Assembly (NCBI RefSeq): GCF_963259705.1 | Contig: NC_081842.1 | Span: 38,343,796 to 38,407,795 of the forward strand | Direction of reading: 5' to 3' | DNA: 64,000 nt | Origin: Myotis daubentonii | Taxonomy: Eukaryota; Chordata; Mammalia; Chiroptera; Vespertilionidae | Shown: piece after piece, positions 1 through 11,632 of the stretch | Layout: every line of letters starts with the position of its first letter | Position numbering within the stretch: the first letter of the stretch is position 1 | The notes under the pieces: model-generated | What the model saw: the letters and a program-made list of their open reading frames with translations, nothing else | Told to the model about the DNA's origin: nothing | The model's database searches: none | Position numbers and translations under genes: made by a program

Positions 1-108
1 TAAAAAATTTTAGAGGAAAATGGAAATGAACAAAAACTAGAATATATGGATATCTTGAAAATTATAATAAAATATATTGCTAGAGTCAATAAAAGGTACG
101 ATGTAACA

Positions 109-527
109 CTAGAGGCCAGGTGCAGAGATTGGTGCACTGAGAGAGAGGAGGGGGTCCCTCAGCTCAGCCTGTGCCCTCTTGCAGTCCGGGAGCCCTCAGG
201 GGATGTGCAACTGAGGGCTTAGTCCCGCTTGTGGGAGCATGCCTAAGCCTTCAGTTGCACATCCTTACCGTTGTCATGGAGGTGGGAGGGGCAACCACCC
301 TTACAGCTGCCATGGAGGTGGGAGAGGCAACCACGCTGCTGCGCTCACCAGGCATGAGCCCAGCTACTGGGCTTCTAGCTGAGCGGCGTTCCCACTGTGG
401 GAGCACACTGACCACCAGGGGGCAGCTCCTGCGCTGAACGTCTGCCCCCTAGTGGTCAGTGTGCATCATAGCAACCGGTCATTCTGCCCTTTGGTTGATT
501 TGCATATTAGCCTCTTATTATTTAGGA
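109..527 (-). mobile_element. Non-autonomous Helitron (HeliBat-like), complete
   Basis: Read on the minus strand, it starts with TC (TCCTAAATAATAAGAGG, ending at 527), continues with the family's GCTAATATGCAAAT block, and ends with a GTGCAC-type imperfect palindrome followed by GGCCTCTAG, so the terminal CTAG is at 109-112. The flanks are A (108) and T (528), the insertion between A and T expected of Helitrons, with no target duplication. No Rep/helicase coding is present, so it must have been mobilised in trans. An 88-residue open frame inside is a chance frame. It carries two opposed CTCF-like cores (separate entry). Confidence 0.93.
412..455. promoter_or_regulatory. Inverted pair of CTCF-like core motifs in a Helitron
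   Basis: CCACCAGGGGGCAG lies on the plus strand at 412-425 and CCACTAGGGGGCAG on the minus strand at 442-455. Both fit the known CTCF core CCASYAGRKGGCRS. With flanking bases they form an 18-bp near-palindrome around a 15-bp spacer. The minus-strand copy sits about 72 bp from the Helitron 5' end, the position at which other copies in this window carry theirs. Binding is inferred, not shown. Confidence 0.5.
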
Positions 528-2013
528 TAGTAGCCATTTCCTGGTGCCTCAATTGCACGTAGTTTTCACTGTACTCAGTATCACAAAGTTCTGGTGCACC
601 CGAAATGGGTGGGAGGAATTTCATTGACATTCAATGTAAGTACAAGGTAAGCTTATTAAGCCTATGGCTGAGTAAGCCTATGGCTAAGTAAGGGTGCTAA
701 CAACCCTAAGAAACCATATTTTCCAATCAAATCAGAATATGTTCTGAATGTAGCAAAAAGGCAGTGCAGTCTAAGAAAGTCAGACCACCTAGGAACTGTA
801 GCATATTCTTTCTTATTGGCGTTCCTTTCATGAAATAGCCAACCATTTTCCTAAAAACAATGACAGTAAGAAATCAAAAGATAGGACAACCCAAAGTTTT
901 TGTTTTTTTTTTTTATCCGCAGCCCTTCCCTAGTTATATATAAGCTAAGGATTGTGTTGATAGAATGTGTAAATGTCAAGAAGTGAAATATAAACAGTTG
1001 CTTAGGGTTGTGCATCATCTCCATGCTTCTGGTAAGAACAAAAAATGTATGTATGAATTATGGAAATAAAATTGTGCAATTTTGTAATTTTGCATATGAA
1101 TCAAATGTTCTTATAACTGTATATAAAATTGGCATTGCACAAATAAACAGTAAAATTCATGCTAGTATCTTAAAATTTAAATTTTCTTAACTCAGAACAA
1201 CATTGAGTAACAAATAAAATAGATCATGACAAGTCAAGGGAAATACCATGGAAAAAGAAACAAGCTTCCATTTTAGTACATTTAATGGAACTGTTTTCCT
1301 GCTTTTTGAACTAGGAGCCCCATATTTTCACTTGGCACAGAGGCCTGAAAATTATGTAGCTGGCCTTGTCTTCAAGTATTGAGAAACTGGCAAGTTTATG
1401 GTGTCAGATCCATGTTTTCAGAAATCTGATTTTAACTTGAAAGCTCAAATTTTATCATTGGCCACAAATACTGTCAGTTGTTTTCCTTGAAGTGACAGCT
1501 CACTTCATTCTTTTTTGAGAAAATGTCTGCCAAATACTCAAGTCTGAATAAACATAGTTTCTTTCAAGCAACAATAGTATTTCATTTTGAAACAGTGGCA
1601 AGCTCAGCACTCAACAATTGCACAACCAGACAGCCCTCACCTGTGGTATATAGCAGAACTGCTTTGTCACACACACTATTAAAGAGACCTGCACTCAAGG
1701 ATTGAGGTTGAATAACATTAATTATTTTTACTGCTCCATCCAAAGCACTTGTAAGTGGCACTGGCTTTTTTCCCCCCTTTTCTGTACATGCATGGCCATG
1801 AAGAAATGTCTACAGTAAAATTTATTGCCACTACTTTGATTCATGGTAAGAATCTAGGAGTTTGTCCTACCATGATGGCATTTGTATCATCTGTGTAATT
1901 GTTGACATCGTAAAAGAACTAAGAAAGAAAAATGTAAATGACTCCTTAGTACTATTATGAAAATAATTTTGAAATAGAAACAAGCAAAAGGTTCATTGTA
2001 AAGGAATGAGATA
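528..2013. other. Unassigned AT-rich stretch
   Basis: No gene or confidently named repeat. It holds a T-rich run near 899-914 and a 16-bp direct duplication near 659-690 (AGCCTATGGCTRAGTA twice). Short frames at 1008-1190 and 1523-1705 have no recognisable domains, no codon bias that I can see, and no splice context. Confidence 0.5.
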
Positions 2014-2144
2014 GGCCTGGCTGGTTTGGCTCAGTAAGCCTGCAGACTGAAGGGTTATGTGTTTGATTCCCAGTCAAGAGCATGTACCTCAGTTGCAGGT
2101 TTGATCCCCAGCCCCAGTCGGCGTGAGAAGCAACCAATCAATCA

Positions 2145-2205
<61 letters not shown>

Positions 2206-2280
2206 CCTCATCCCTCCCTTCTACTCTGTTTAAAAATCAATGGAAAAAATATTCTCAGTTGAGGATTTAAAAAAAATAAG
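2014..2280 (+). mobile_element. Ves-type tRNA-derived SINE (older subtype)
   Basis: The tRNA-related head GGCCTGGCTGGTTTGGCTCA holds the A-box region, with a B-box-like GTTTGATTCCC downstream. The body has the typical GCATGTACCTCAGTTGCAGG, then a greatly expanded CT tract, then the tail ending GAGGATTTAAAAAAAA. The second GTTTGATCCCC block marks the subtype that also occurs at 56621. It is diverged, and no clear target duplication is visible. Confidence 0.88.
2148..2208. repeat. (CT)n microsatellite inside the SINE
   Basis: Roughly 24 uninterrupted CT units run to about 2196, followed by interrupted CT/CCT. The tract is an expansion of the normal CT-rich 3' part of the Ves SINE and is likely length-variable. 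Confidence 0.95.
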
Positions 2281-2340
2281 AAACAAGATAAAAAAAACAC
2301 ATACATTTAACTTTTAAAAGTAGATTTATATCATTATAAT

Positions 2341-2495
2341 ATTTTATTTTATGCTATTTATTTTTATTAAATTTAGTAGGGTGACATTGGTTAATAGGAT
2401 CGTATGGGTTTCAGGTATGGTTTTCTATGTTACAAGATCTGTATATTATACTGTGTGTCCACCACCCAAGTCAAATCATCTTCTGTCGCCTCATT
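2341..2495 (-). mobile_element. L1 3' end fragment
   Basis: Antisense L1 3' UTR: the TTTTTATTAAATTTAGTAGG start is the reverse of the L1 tail, followed by GGGTGACATTGGTTAATA and the CACCACCCAAGTCAAATCAT block. It is the same L1 end as at 40862-41120. Heavily 5'-truncated, with no coding sequence left. Confidence 0.8.
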
Positions 2496-3369
2496 AAAAT
2501 ATTTTAAATGAAAATAATGAAGACAGAACAATGCATATAGTTTAAAATGCAGATGTAAAAAATCACATACATATTAATGAAATATGTTTAAAATGTATTT
2601 ATAAAGCACATTCTAACTACACTGTTCAAAGTAATTACCTTTGAGAAAGAACAAGGAATAAGATTTACATTTAATCCACATGCCTTGTATTGTTTGAGAA
2701 TTTTAAAAACAAAAATGTATTTAAATTTACTTGAATCATAGAGATACTGAGAGAGGGAGAGAACTAGACATCCCTAGGTAATGGCAGACTACTGCAACAG
2801 AAATAGCTAGGAAGTTCTGTTTTGGCAAGAGTGACTGGAACGAGATGTTTTCATAAACTGTGGGAGTGATTTAATAGAAATCTGTTATTACTGACTTATG
2901 ACCTAATTGTTTTCTGGTCAATGTTTTCATATCAAGCTGTGTTAAATCAAGCCATTTGCTATAAACACAAAAGTCAAAATCAATTGATGAAAGACCAAAA
3001 TTTATATTGGTAGAACAAAGAGAGTGTGTACAATTTTAACTACATATAAGTTATATCATAAATGCATTTTAAGGGCATAGTGTGGAGAAGGGTTCTCCTT
3101 AGAAATGGAATGTCTCAGACTTCATAGTAAATATCCAATAAAATTCGGAATGATTCCACTTTATTTTAGCAGTAAATTGTCCTTTAGCTAGAAGTACTCA
3201 TTACTCTAAAGAGCCCAAGTAAATTCTAAAATATAAGGTTTCATTCTCAGTTGATTAGATGTATATGAATAACTTTAAAGAAGTTTGATTGGTTAATATA
3301 AGAAAAGACCATTATTAATGGTAGCATTTTTAATAAATACTTACTAGACAAAAGGGATAGGCTCTGGTA
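2496..3369. other. Unassigned AT-rich stretch
   Basis: No gene and no confidently recognised repeat. Composition is uniform and AT-rich, without CpG clusters. Confidence 0.4.
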
Positions 3370-3591
3370 CAGTGGTTCTCAACCTTGGCTGCACATTAGA
3401 ATCACCTGGGAATCTTTTTAAAATCCTGATTTCTGGGCCTCATTCTCCGGAAATTCTCTTTCTTTGTTATTAATGTTGTGGGCCCACCCCATAACAAAGA
3501 AACAGAATTTCTGGAGGATGAGGCCTAGAAATCAGGATTTTAAAAAGATTCCCAGGTGATTCTAATGTGCAGCCAAGGTTGAGAACCACTG
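3370..3591. mobile_element. Palindromic hAT-Charlie MITE (MER5-like)
   Basis: It begins CAGTGGTTCTCAACCTTGG and ends with its inverse CCAAGGTTGAGAACCACTG, the terminal inverted repeats of the hAT-Charlie/MER5 group. The complementarity extends well beyond the ends: both arms of about 100 bp pair nearly perfectly, around a centre near 3475-3490 (GTGGGCCCACC). Flanking octamers CTCTGGTA and ACCTAGTA match at 5 of 8 positions, as in a decayed hAT target duplication. No transposase. The transcript would fold into one long hairpin. Confidence 0.82.
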
Positions 3592-4365
3592 ACCTAGTAA
3601 GAGTGGCATAGGATGGTTGGTATTAGATTCAATTTATTCGTGTGAAGAAATACACATTCCCCTGTAAAATACAACTTGAAAACAATCATCAGAAGACCAG
3701 TCACAGACAATAATCTAGAGAAGAGAAAATTGTCATTTTACTAACCATATTTTCCTGGCTTCAATTCAGTATTATCTAATTTAAAATGTAATTAACTGAC
3801 AGCAAAGAGCTAGGTAATTAACCAGTAATTATTAAACCAAAATAACTGATAATAGCTTAAATCTGTACTTGAGGATTATCTAGAGATAATCTTAAAAAAA
3901 TAAAAAATAAAATGTATTTTGCAGAAGGGATTGAAGAGTGTGAGAAAATAATTGGTTGTTTCTATCTATAGAGCAGGAAGAAAAAAAGATTAATGGGAAC
4001 AAGTCCAGGGCTAAAACTGTCCACGTGCACCAGCATAAGCAAAGGCATTCAAACAAGCTGAAATGGTAAAGTATGTCCATAGACCAATTATCAGCATTAG
4101 AGAAGACAACGAAATACAATGCTCACAGCATGTGAAATTAACCCATTTGATCCCAATATATTCGTTTTGGAAACAAAAGTTATGAGCCTTTAAAATAAAG
4201 ATATGAAAAAGAAAATTTTAAATAATTTTGGAAACATGTATTTCATATTATTAATAGGAGAAGCTACATAAAAACTCTATTTCAAAGAAACAGATTCTGA
4301 TTTCATGCACAGATGCTATGGAAAAAGCAATAGTCACAAACTGTCATTTGCCTAAATTGGACCTT

Positions 4366-4369
<4 letters not shown>
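3592..4369. other. Unassigned AT-rich stretch
   Basis: No gene or clear repeat. A 75-residue frame at 3892-4119 on the minus strand is low-complexity and unsupported. Confidence 0.4.

Positions 4370-4417
<48 letters not shown>
4370..4417. repeat. (TA)n microsatellite
   Basis: About 24 TA units next to the A-rich tail of an inverted Ves SINE. The bases before it (TCTTTTATATAT from 4366) are repeated just past the SINE at 4637, so the tract grew from the SINE's target duplication. Confidence 0.95.
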
Positions 4418-4420
<3 letters not shown>

Positions 4421-4421
<1 letters not shown>

Positions 4422-4636
4422 TTTAAATATATTTTATTGATTTTTTTTACAGAGAGGAAGGGAGAGGGATAGAGTTAGAAACCTCAAGGAGAGAGAAACA
4501 TTGATCAGCTGCCTCCTGCACACCCCCTACTGGAGATGTACCTGCAACCAAGGTGCATGCCCTTGACCAGAATCGAACCTGGGGCCCTTCAGTCCACAGA
4601 CCAACACTCTATCCACTGAGCCAAGCCAATTAGGGC
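4421..4636 (-). mobile_element. Ves-type SINE with target duplication
   Basis: On the minus strand it starts GCCCTAATTGGCTTGGCTCA (A-box region) and has the B-box-like GGTTCGATTC, the GGAGGCAGCTGATCAATGTT block and an A-rich tail towards 4421. The duplication TCTTTTATATAT is at 4366-4377 and 4637-4648, with the left copy merged into the TA repeat. Moderately diverged. Confidence 0.9.
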
Positions 4637-4648
4637 TCTTTTATATAT

Positions 4649-5902
4649 TTAAACTAGACCTTTCTTTAAACGTAACTAAAAACCAACTAGTTTTTGTCTT
4701 CTAGAATAGAAGACTCAATAAATGAATAAATACATGGAAGAATGTAAGAATGGATGGATGCAAGGATGGCTGGACAGATGAAGGTTAATAAATCTTCAAG
4801 TTCACTTAGGAATTAAATATAGACGGAGTCACTAAAAATTAAATTTTAAAAAAATGTAATGAAAAATGATAATGTGTAATAATAAAAATGAAATTCGTCC
4901 TCTAACAATAATCCCCAAACAGGAACCGAAATATACTTTGAGACACAGATGGTGCAGGGCAAATGGTGAAGAAAGCAAATAAATAGGGAGAGATGTGACA
5001 AAAATTTGGTTTAAGGGGAAAGTAAAGATCTATTTCTTTTTTTATTTAAGTTCATTCAAACTAATCAAGAGTTAGGGCTCCTGATGTAATAACTGATGAA
5101 CACAAATGAAATAGGATACGTGAGTAATGAGACAGTTCTGACAGTCCAAGATGGTGGCTGAATACAACAAAAATGCCAAAGGAAAAGGATCAAATTCCTT
5201 GCGTCTCTAAATACTGAAGAGGCTGAGTGTTTTCTTCTCAGCATGAATGGGTTTAGATGATCTGGGAATGTGTTTCACAGAGAGAAACCTTACCCTGTGT
5301 TCTCAGCTGGAATTACAGGAGGGAGAAACTCTTAGATAGAGACAATTCTAATTTCCTAAATCTCAAGGCAAAGAGCCTTAATTATTCCTGTAAATTAACT
5401 ATTTTAGGAAAAATATCATGCCATAGTGTGTGGCACAGCGACTAGAAGCTGGGAAGAGTTAACGGGCAGCTGGCCTATTAGCAGTGAAAGAGGAAAGCCT
5501 TTGGCTCCCAGTCCGTAGACTTTACCCAGCTCAGTCTTAGATCCTGCTTTTTAAAAACATCAGAGAAGCACCGGAGCTATGTAGTATATGTGGGGAAATA
5601 GCCATGATGCAAGGGTTTGTTTTTGTTGTTGTTGTTGTCATTAATGCCAAGTGTTTATACTGATAGGAGTACTGGAGACATAACGTTAAATGAGGATGAG
5701 GAGAGAGAGCATTCTTAAGGATAAAAATGAGTTTAATTATAGTCACACAAATCTTTTCAGTTTTGAAGAAACTTTCAGAGAAGTTTTCTTGTTTTGAAAA
5801 GGGCTGGAGCTTGATGGAGAGGTTTGACAATCAATCAAGCAACCAATAAATAAATATTAGTATTTAGGAGCAAATGATTTATAGATGAAGATTTAAAACA
5901 AA
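4649..5902. other. Unassigned stretch
   Basis: No gene or confidently named element. A short GTT-rich run lies near 5618-5639. The 97-residue minus-strand frame at 5537-5830 has no recognisable domain. Confidence 0.4.
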
Positions 5903-6328
5903 TCTATAATAATAAAAGTGTAATATGCTAATTAGACCAGACAGCCGAACGACCTTCCAGATGTCATTCCAGACATCCTTCTGGATGAAGCCGCAGCAGC
6001 GGGGGCCAAGGTAGAAGTGATTAGGGGCGATCAGGCAGGCAGGCACGTGATTAAGGGCGTTTAGGCAGGCAGGTGAGTGGTTAGGGGCAATCAGGCAGTC
6101 AGGCAAGTGGTTAGGGGTGATCAGGCAGGCCGGTGAGTGGTTAGGGACAATCAGGCAGGTAGGCAGAGTGGTTAGGGGTGATAAGGCAGGCAGGCAGGCA
6201 GGCGAGTGGTTAGGAGCCAGCATTCCTGGATTGTGAGAGGGATGTCCGAGGGGTCCAGGATTGCAAGAGGGTGCAGGCTAGGCTGAGGGAACCTCCCTAC
6301 CCCCATGCATGAATTTTGTGGCCTCTAG
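5903..6328 (+). mobile_element. Non-autonomous Helitron with internal minisatellite
   Basis: It starts TCTATAATAATAAAAGTG and has the family block TAATATGCTAATTAGACC. It ends with the palindromic ATGCATGAATTTTGTGG and GCCTCTAG (CTAG at 6325-6328). The flanks are A (5902) and T (6329). Its middle is a tandem array (next entry). No Rep/helicase. A 114-residue minus-strand frame across it only reflects a repeat length divisible by three. Confidence 0.93.
6017..6223. repeat. 30-bp minisatellite inside the Helitron
   Basis: About 6.5 copies of a 30-bp unit beginning GTGGTTAGGGGCGATCAGGC. The fifth unit is 31 bp and the sixth 38 bp, through extra CAGG steps. Because 30 is a multiple of 3, the reverse strand stays open and gives an apparent 10-residue protein repeat (core PNHSPACL), an artefact. 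Confidence 0.92.
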
Positions 6329-8069
6329 TACAGAATAATAGCTTCTACAAAGTAAGCAATGTTTGTGAACTGAAGACTAAGAAATGAAGTTTGGGGACTT
6401 CCCATGGTTGAGAGTCTGAAGGAAAAGGAGGAATTGGCGATAGTGGGGAAGGAGCAGCAGAAGAGAAATGGCAACCACTCCATTTTGCTGAGAGGAAGGT
6501 TCAAGAGGAGTTTGGGAAGGACTGAAGTTGTCCAAAGAAGAACTATAGCTGAGATGTCAAAGGAAGAAGAGGACTGAGGAGAAGCTTTCAAATCTGATTA
6601 GAGGAGCATCATAATGCCATTGGTATGGGGGCGGGGACTGGATCTAATTCAATGACAGAGGCAGAAGCAGAGGAGAGGTTGTCAGAAACTGGATTTGGGC
6701 TGCTAAGAGAATAATGCAGGTAGGTCAATGGCTAAAAAGCATAATAGAGTTAGTAAAGAGTGTTTGTTTTTATTTAGATGGCGAGATTGGATTTTTAATA
6801 CATAAACAACTGAGAAGAGAAAATAACAAAGAAAGACTGATGATTATAAAGAGAGGAAGGAGAGCCTGCGCATAACATTCTCTGAGATGGAGATGAATAG
6901 GGTCAGTAGAAAGAGCATGGCCACAAGGTTTGCTTCGGAGGGGCAGGGGCACAGAACACAGAAATGAGGGGAAACCGAAGGAGGCTTAGAAAAGTACAAT
7001 AATGTTTTTTACAAGGTCAGGATCAGTTACCCAATGTGAATGATGATGAAGGTAGGCCAGTGTTACATTAACATGAAGGCAAATAAATCAGAATGCCTAC
7101 AGAAAAGGACACGAAACACTCCGTGGAGCAGCACTAAGGAAGCTTGACTACGTTGACTGTTCCAAGACCAAGTTTGTGTCTTGTTTTCTCAAAGAGGAAA
7201 AGGGAAATTAGGTTAAGGGACAGGTATGTACAAATTCATAGGGTGTGACAGGGCCTGCTTTTAGGGGAAGGTAGGAAACTCAGTGTGGCTGGAGCATAAG
7301 TGTGTGTCAGAAAGTGATGTATTTAGGGAAGAAGTAAATGACAACTTCCTTTGAAAGATTGTAAGCTAATTGCAGGAATAACTTTTGTTACCCTAGTAAC
7401 AAAAGAGAACTAGGTCACCTTATATGCCCCAAGAACAGCCCCATATTCCTCACCGGGCCCTCCTCCTCTGCACATACTTGATGTGTGTGTTGACCAATAA
7501 TTAAGTAAAATCAAATCTTGACACAGCTGGTTAAGTGTCAGAGCACTTTCAATTATGCAAACTTCTCTCTTCCAGTGTTTATTCATCCAATGTGAATTGA
7601 AGAGACAGTTAAGCATCTATATAATGAGTAGGAGAGTCAACCAAATTAAATCTGAGTCTTTTTTTATTTTTTAAACTAAGAGATGGCGCTATTATAATTG
7701 TTAGGAATGTTCTCCTTTATACCTCCTTTTAAATATATAAGACATCAAAGAGTCTTATTTCCAGGCAATATCAATGTGGCTTCTACTCATAAGATATTAA
7801 AGGTATTTTGTTTTCTGTGAATACATTTAAAATTACTGATAGTTGTCAGAAAAAAATGTTATTAAGTCTTTTGGCAATTTTTGTATATAGTAAACATTTT
7901 ATTACATATTTACTTAAGTAGTTGGAACCATGCTATGTATCTGAGATAACAGTCAGAGAAAACAGAAGCAATTCCAGTTCTCACTGAGCTTAAAATAAAA
8001 TAATAACAAAAATAAACCAATAGGTAAAAACCAAAGTGTTTTATAGAAAACAAAATATCCTATAAGAAT

Positions 8070-8072
<3 letters not shown>
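6329..8072. other. Unassigned stretch
   Basis: No gene or confidently named repeat; purine-rich on the plus strand over 6350-7000. A weak CTCF-like half motif (AGATGGCGC) occurs at 7681. Confidence 0.4.

Positions 8073-8115
<43 letters not shown>
8073..8115. repeat. (CA)n microsatellite
   Basis: About 21 uninterrupted CA units. A second short (CA)n lies at 8279-8294. Confidence 0.97.
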
Positions 8116-8117
<2 letters not shown>

Positions 8118-8360
8118 TATTAACCTGAATTGGAAATTGGTGGAAACTTCCCTGAAAAAGTGACACATAAATTAAAATCTAAATATTGACATAGTATTAA
8201 TTAGAAGAAGGAAAGATAAAATAGGCTCTTTCAAACAAAGACTACTATGAATTTGCTAAGAGAGCAGATTTCAGATGTACACACACACACACACGAAAAA
8301 ACGGTAACCATGTGAGGAAATGATATACTAAATATTACTTAGTAACTATTTCACTATGTA

Positions 8361-8811
8361 TCCTGCATAGTAAAAGGGTAATATGCAAATTGACCCTAAC
8401 AGTGGGATGATCAGAATGACTGCTCGACCAGTCACTATGAGGCGCACTGACCACCTCTCAGTTCCTTTCCCTGGCCATCAGGCTCCGATTGCCTGATGGC
8501 AAGCAGGGAACTGGGGGTGGGTAGTGGGGGATTCAGGCGGTACCAGGCTAAGGCCCCACCCCGCCACAGGTCGCGCCACACACAGAGGGTGACCTGTGAC
8601 AGGGGTGGGGCCGGTAAGCGGGCAGGAACAGCCGACCTCTCGGTCCTTTCCCCCAGCTGTCAGGCTCTGATCACCCAATAGCGAACGGGGAACTGGGGGT
8701 GGGTGGGAGTGGGGGTGGGGCTGGCTGTGGGCAGTCAGGGAAGATGGCCCTGATTTCAGGCCAGACCTAGGGACCATACCCACGCACAAATTTCATGCTC
8801 TGGGCCTCTAG
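8361..8811 (+). mobile_element. Non-autonomous Helitron, GC-rich interior
   Basis: It starts TCCTGCATAGTAAAAGGG with GTAATATGCAAATTGACC and ends TGGGCCTCTAG (CTAG at 8808-8811). The flanks are A (8360) and T (8812). Inside, a segment of about 70 bp (GACCACCTCTCAGTTCC to GGGAACTGGGGGTGGG) occurs twice, near 8449 and 8633. The position that carries a CTCF-like core in sister copies here reads GACCACCTCTCAG, so that motif is absent. Confidence 0.92.
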
Positions 8812-11623
8812 TATGTATATAACATTATTACATTGTACACAGTTGTTATTAAAAATAAAGAATAAGTGGGAAAACCCTGTAGTGACAGGGAGCCTGAAGC
8901 GCCATCTACCTTTACACCTATCCTCTTTATGCCCATGTCACTGGGGCCCAGGAGGATGTGGTAGAGCCCATGGCCTTCTGAGAAGCATTACAGATCAGAG
9001 AAAACAGGTAAATAGGTTTCACCTTAGAGAGGAGTCAGATGACTTGCTGCCAGTAGATCAAGGGAGAGTTATATTTCCTTAAGGAATATCCTAGCCACCC
9101 TCCACTAACTTTGTTCTCTTGATGTCTTCATTCTTAATAAAGGAATGAATCTAGCAAAGGTCTCCCAACAGGACATAGAGAGCAGGAAGATTTATTTGGA
9201 GATTCCCAGAAAGGAGAGTGGTAGATTGTCAGCCAGTGTCCACATAAAAGCATTGGTTTTAAACATCTTTTAAAAATCCCTTGTCCTGGAGTAAATAAGA
9301 ATGAGGCAGTGTAAGGCTATAAGAACACCTAATTTTCTCAGGTTTATTAATGGTGGCTCAGAGCAAGAGAAGTAATGAACAGCCCAAAGATGTATTCTAG
9401 GCCATTTTATGTCAGAAGGACTCGGGCCCAAGGAGACATATTATCCTGTCCTTCAGAGAGTGACAGAGAAAGATATTTTTTGACTGTATACTGAATTTAT
9501 TTCATTTTCTTAATGTAGCATCACTTGGTATATGGTTTCACATTTGTTTATGCTCATGTAACCAACTGTGCATTGCTACAGAAAGGAATTTGAGATCTAA
9601 AAAGGAAGCAACTGTGTGTTTTTTCATCAAAATGTAAATTGCTGAACAAATCACTCTTCCCTGAAATATAACATTTTCTTTTAACATTTTGGAAAACCTT
9701 GTAATAGGTATCTCCCAAGCAGCTAAACAAAAGGGGCTCTGTTTACAGTTCAAACCACTTTAATGAGCAGAGCAGAGCAGCAGACGTGGCAATAGTCGCC
9801 AGTTTCAACTCAGCCTGTTTTGATGGGTTTGAAAAATGGTAATTCGAAGGAGTCTTCAAAATCTCATCAAAGAAAATCAATCAGATGTGGTAGCCAAAAT
9901 GGTATTAAAGAACCTGTTTGCATTTTTATTAAAGTTTAAATAAAGCTATTCAGAATCCAAACTTATTGTTATCTAAATTCTAAGTCATACAAATGATATT
10001 GGATGCAAGAATGTGCTTGCACACAGATGGACAGCCTAAAAGAGCCATATTCCCTCTGACAACTGGTCTTATGAATTCTTAAGTGAATGAAAATAAGGAT
10101 GTATGCTGATATATCTGTGGTCCAAAACCCCTTTTGTGTGGGTACCCCATAGATTTGAATGCTGTAGTAATCAATTAACCAGTTGACCCAGAGTAAAACA
10201 TGATGCTACTTCTCAGAGTTTTCTTCTCGCTCACACGTTTTTTAGGCTATTATTTGGCAGTGGGAGATTTTCCTTCATTAATAAATAGCTCGCATTTAAT
10301 TCGAATGCTCATCGCAGTAAAGATTCTCTTGCAGCAAGGCTGTTGAAAGGGGTATAGCGTGCATCAGGCCATGCTTGCTTCATTCCCTGTGAGCATCAAA
10401 CAACTGTCATTCTGCTAAATGAGTTGTCATCAGCAGGCAGAGCCTTCTGGAGTCACACAGAAAGACATCTCACTGAAGGAATAACTGTGGCAGAAGCTCT
10501 AGTAGAGTTAGCAGGCTTGGGGTTCCCTTCCCCCACACCCGCTATTCAATGCTTTAAACAGTCTTTCTAAAGTAGGAATATTTGGCTTGGGACTAGTGAC
10601 CTAAAATTACCTCTGAAATCTGGCAGAGTCTTCCAGCTCTAGGATGAATGTTCTCTCCTCTCAGCCAGCACTATTGGCAAGCATCTCATGAATCACCGAG
10701 TATGTTCCAGAGACGGGAATAATGATTAAGTTAGGGTGACTTGCAAATATAAATTAGTAATGGTTTCCTTTATTCAATTTAGACTTTCTGTGGGAAATTA
10801 TGGCCTCAGCTTTCTTGGTCTTCCTCAATAGTTTTACTATGATGATTTCAATATTTTCCCCGAATTCAGACCTTATCCTGCTAATGGATTTTCAACCCCC
10901 AGACAACTGTCACTGCCTTTCTGTCTCTCTTTCATATAAATGGTATGGTTTTATGTGCCCCATATTCCATTTCATCAGGACAAAATTTGTATTTTTTGTG
11001 ATTTATTGCTTTTCTATTGCATTTCTATTTGGGACTAAATGAAGAAATAGTCACACTTGTAAAGTAGTTGAACTTTTCTAGAGACAAAAAAGGTATTGTT
11101 TCATTGATTCAGAACATTAACTAGATTCCTAAGAGAGTAGCTGTTCCCAAAATGAAATCCCTCACTACTTAGGGGCTCACAAAGATATTAATGGAAATCT
11201 TCAAATGACTTTAAATATTTCAAAACTTAAAGTAGTAATCATGTTTTTGCCCATAACGAGACTGTATGGGCTAACTAAAATGTCAAGTTTCTTTGCTTTG
11301 GCTAGAATTCTATTACATCTTTAGCATTCTCAAGGTGATCCCAGCAATTTCATCATTTCTCCACTTTGTGGATACATTACAGCAATAATATCTTCTGATA
11401 TGCTATATATTGTAACTGAAAATATATCCTTATATGCCCTTAATTAAATTTTGAATACTTGACTATAACAATCAGCTAAATTCTCACACATGCCCCAATA
11501 AATTATAAACTTTATTGCATAGCATATTCAGGATAATAACATTAATCTGAAATATAGAAAAATTTGTGGGGAAAAAACACACAAAACTTATAGTTTCTTT
11601 ACAAGAGACACCAACTGGTTAAC
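8812..11623. other. Long unassigned, probably single-copy stretch
   Basis: 2.8 kb with no confidently recognised repeat and no gene. A CTCF-like half motif TAGATGGCGC lies on the minus strand at 8899-8908. The 9750-10500 part has homeodomain-type words and few repeat signatures and could be conserved non-coding sequence, which only alignment can tell. The 80-residue frame at 10800-11042 has no recognisable domain. Confidence 0.4.
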
Positions 11624-11632
11624 AAAGAACAG

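Noticed and set aside
4138..4200. TTAACCCATTTGATCCC as a possible piggyBac end
   Set aside because: No matching inverted end followed by TTAA was found within a reasonable distance.
5879..6223. 114-residue frame with a 10-residue protein repeat
   Set aside because: It is the reverse strand of a 30-bp minisatellite in a Helitron.
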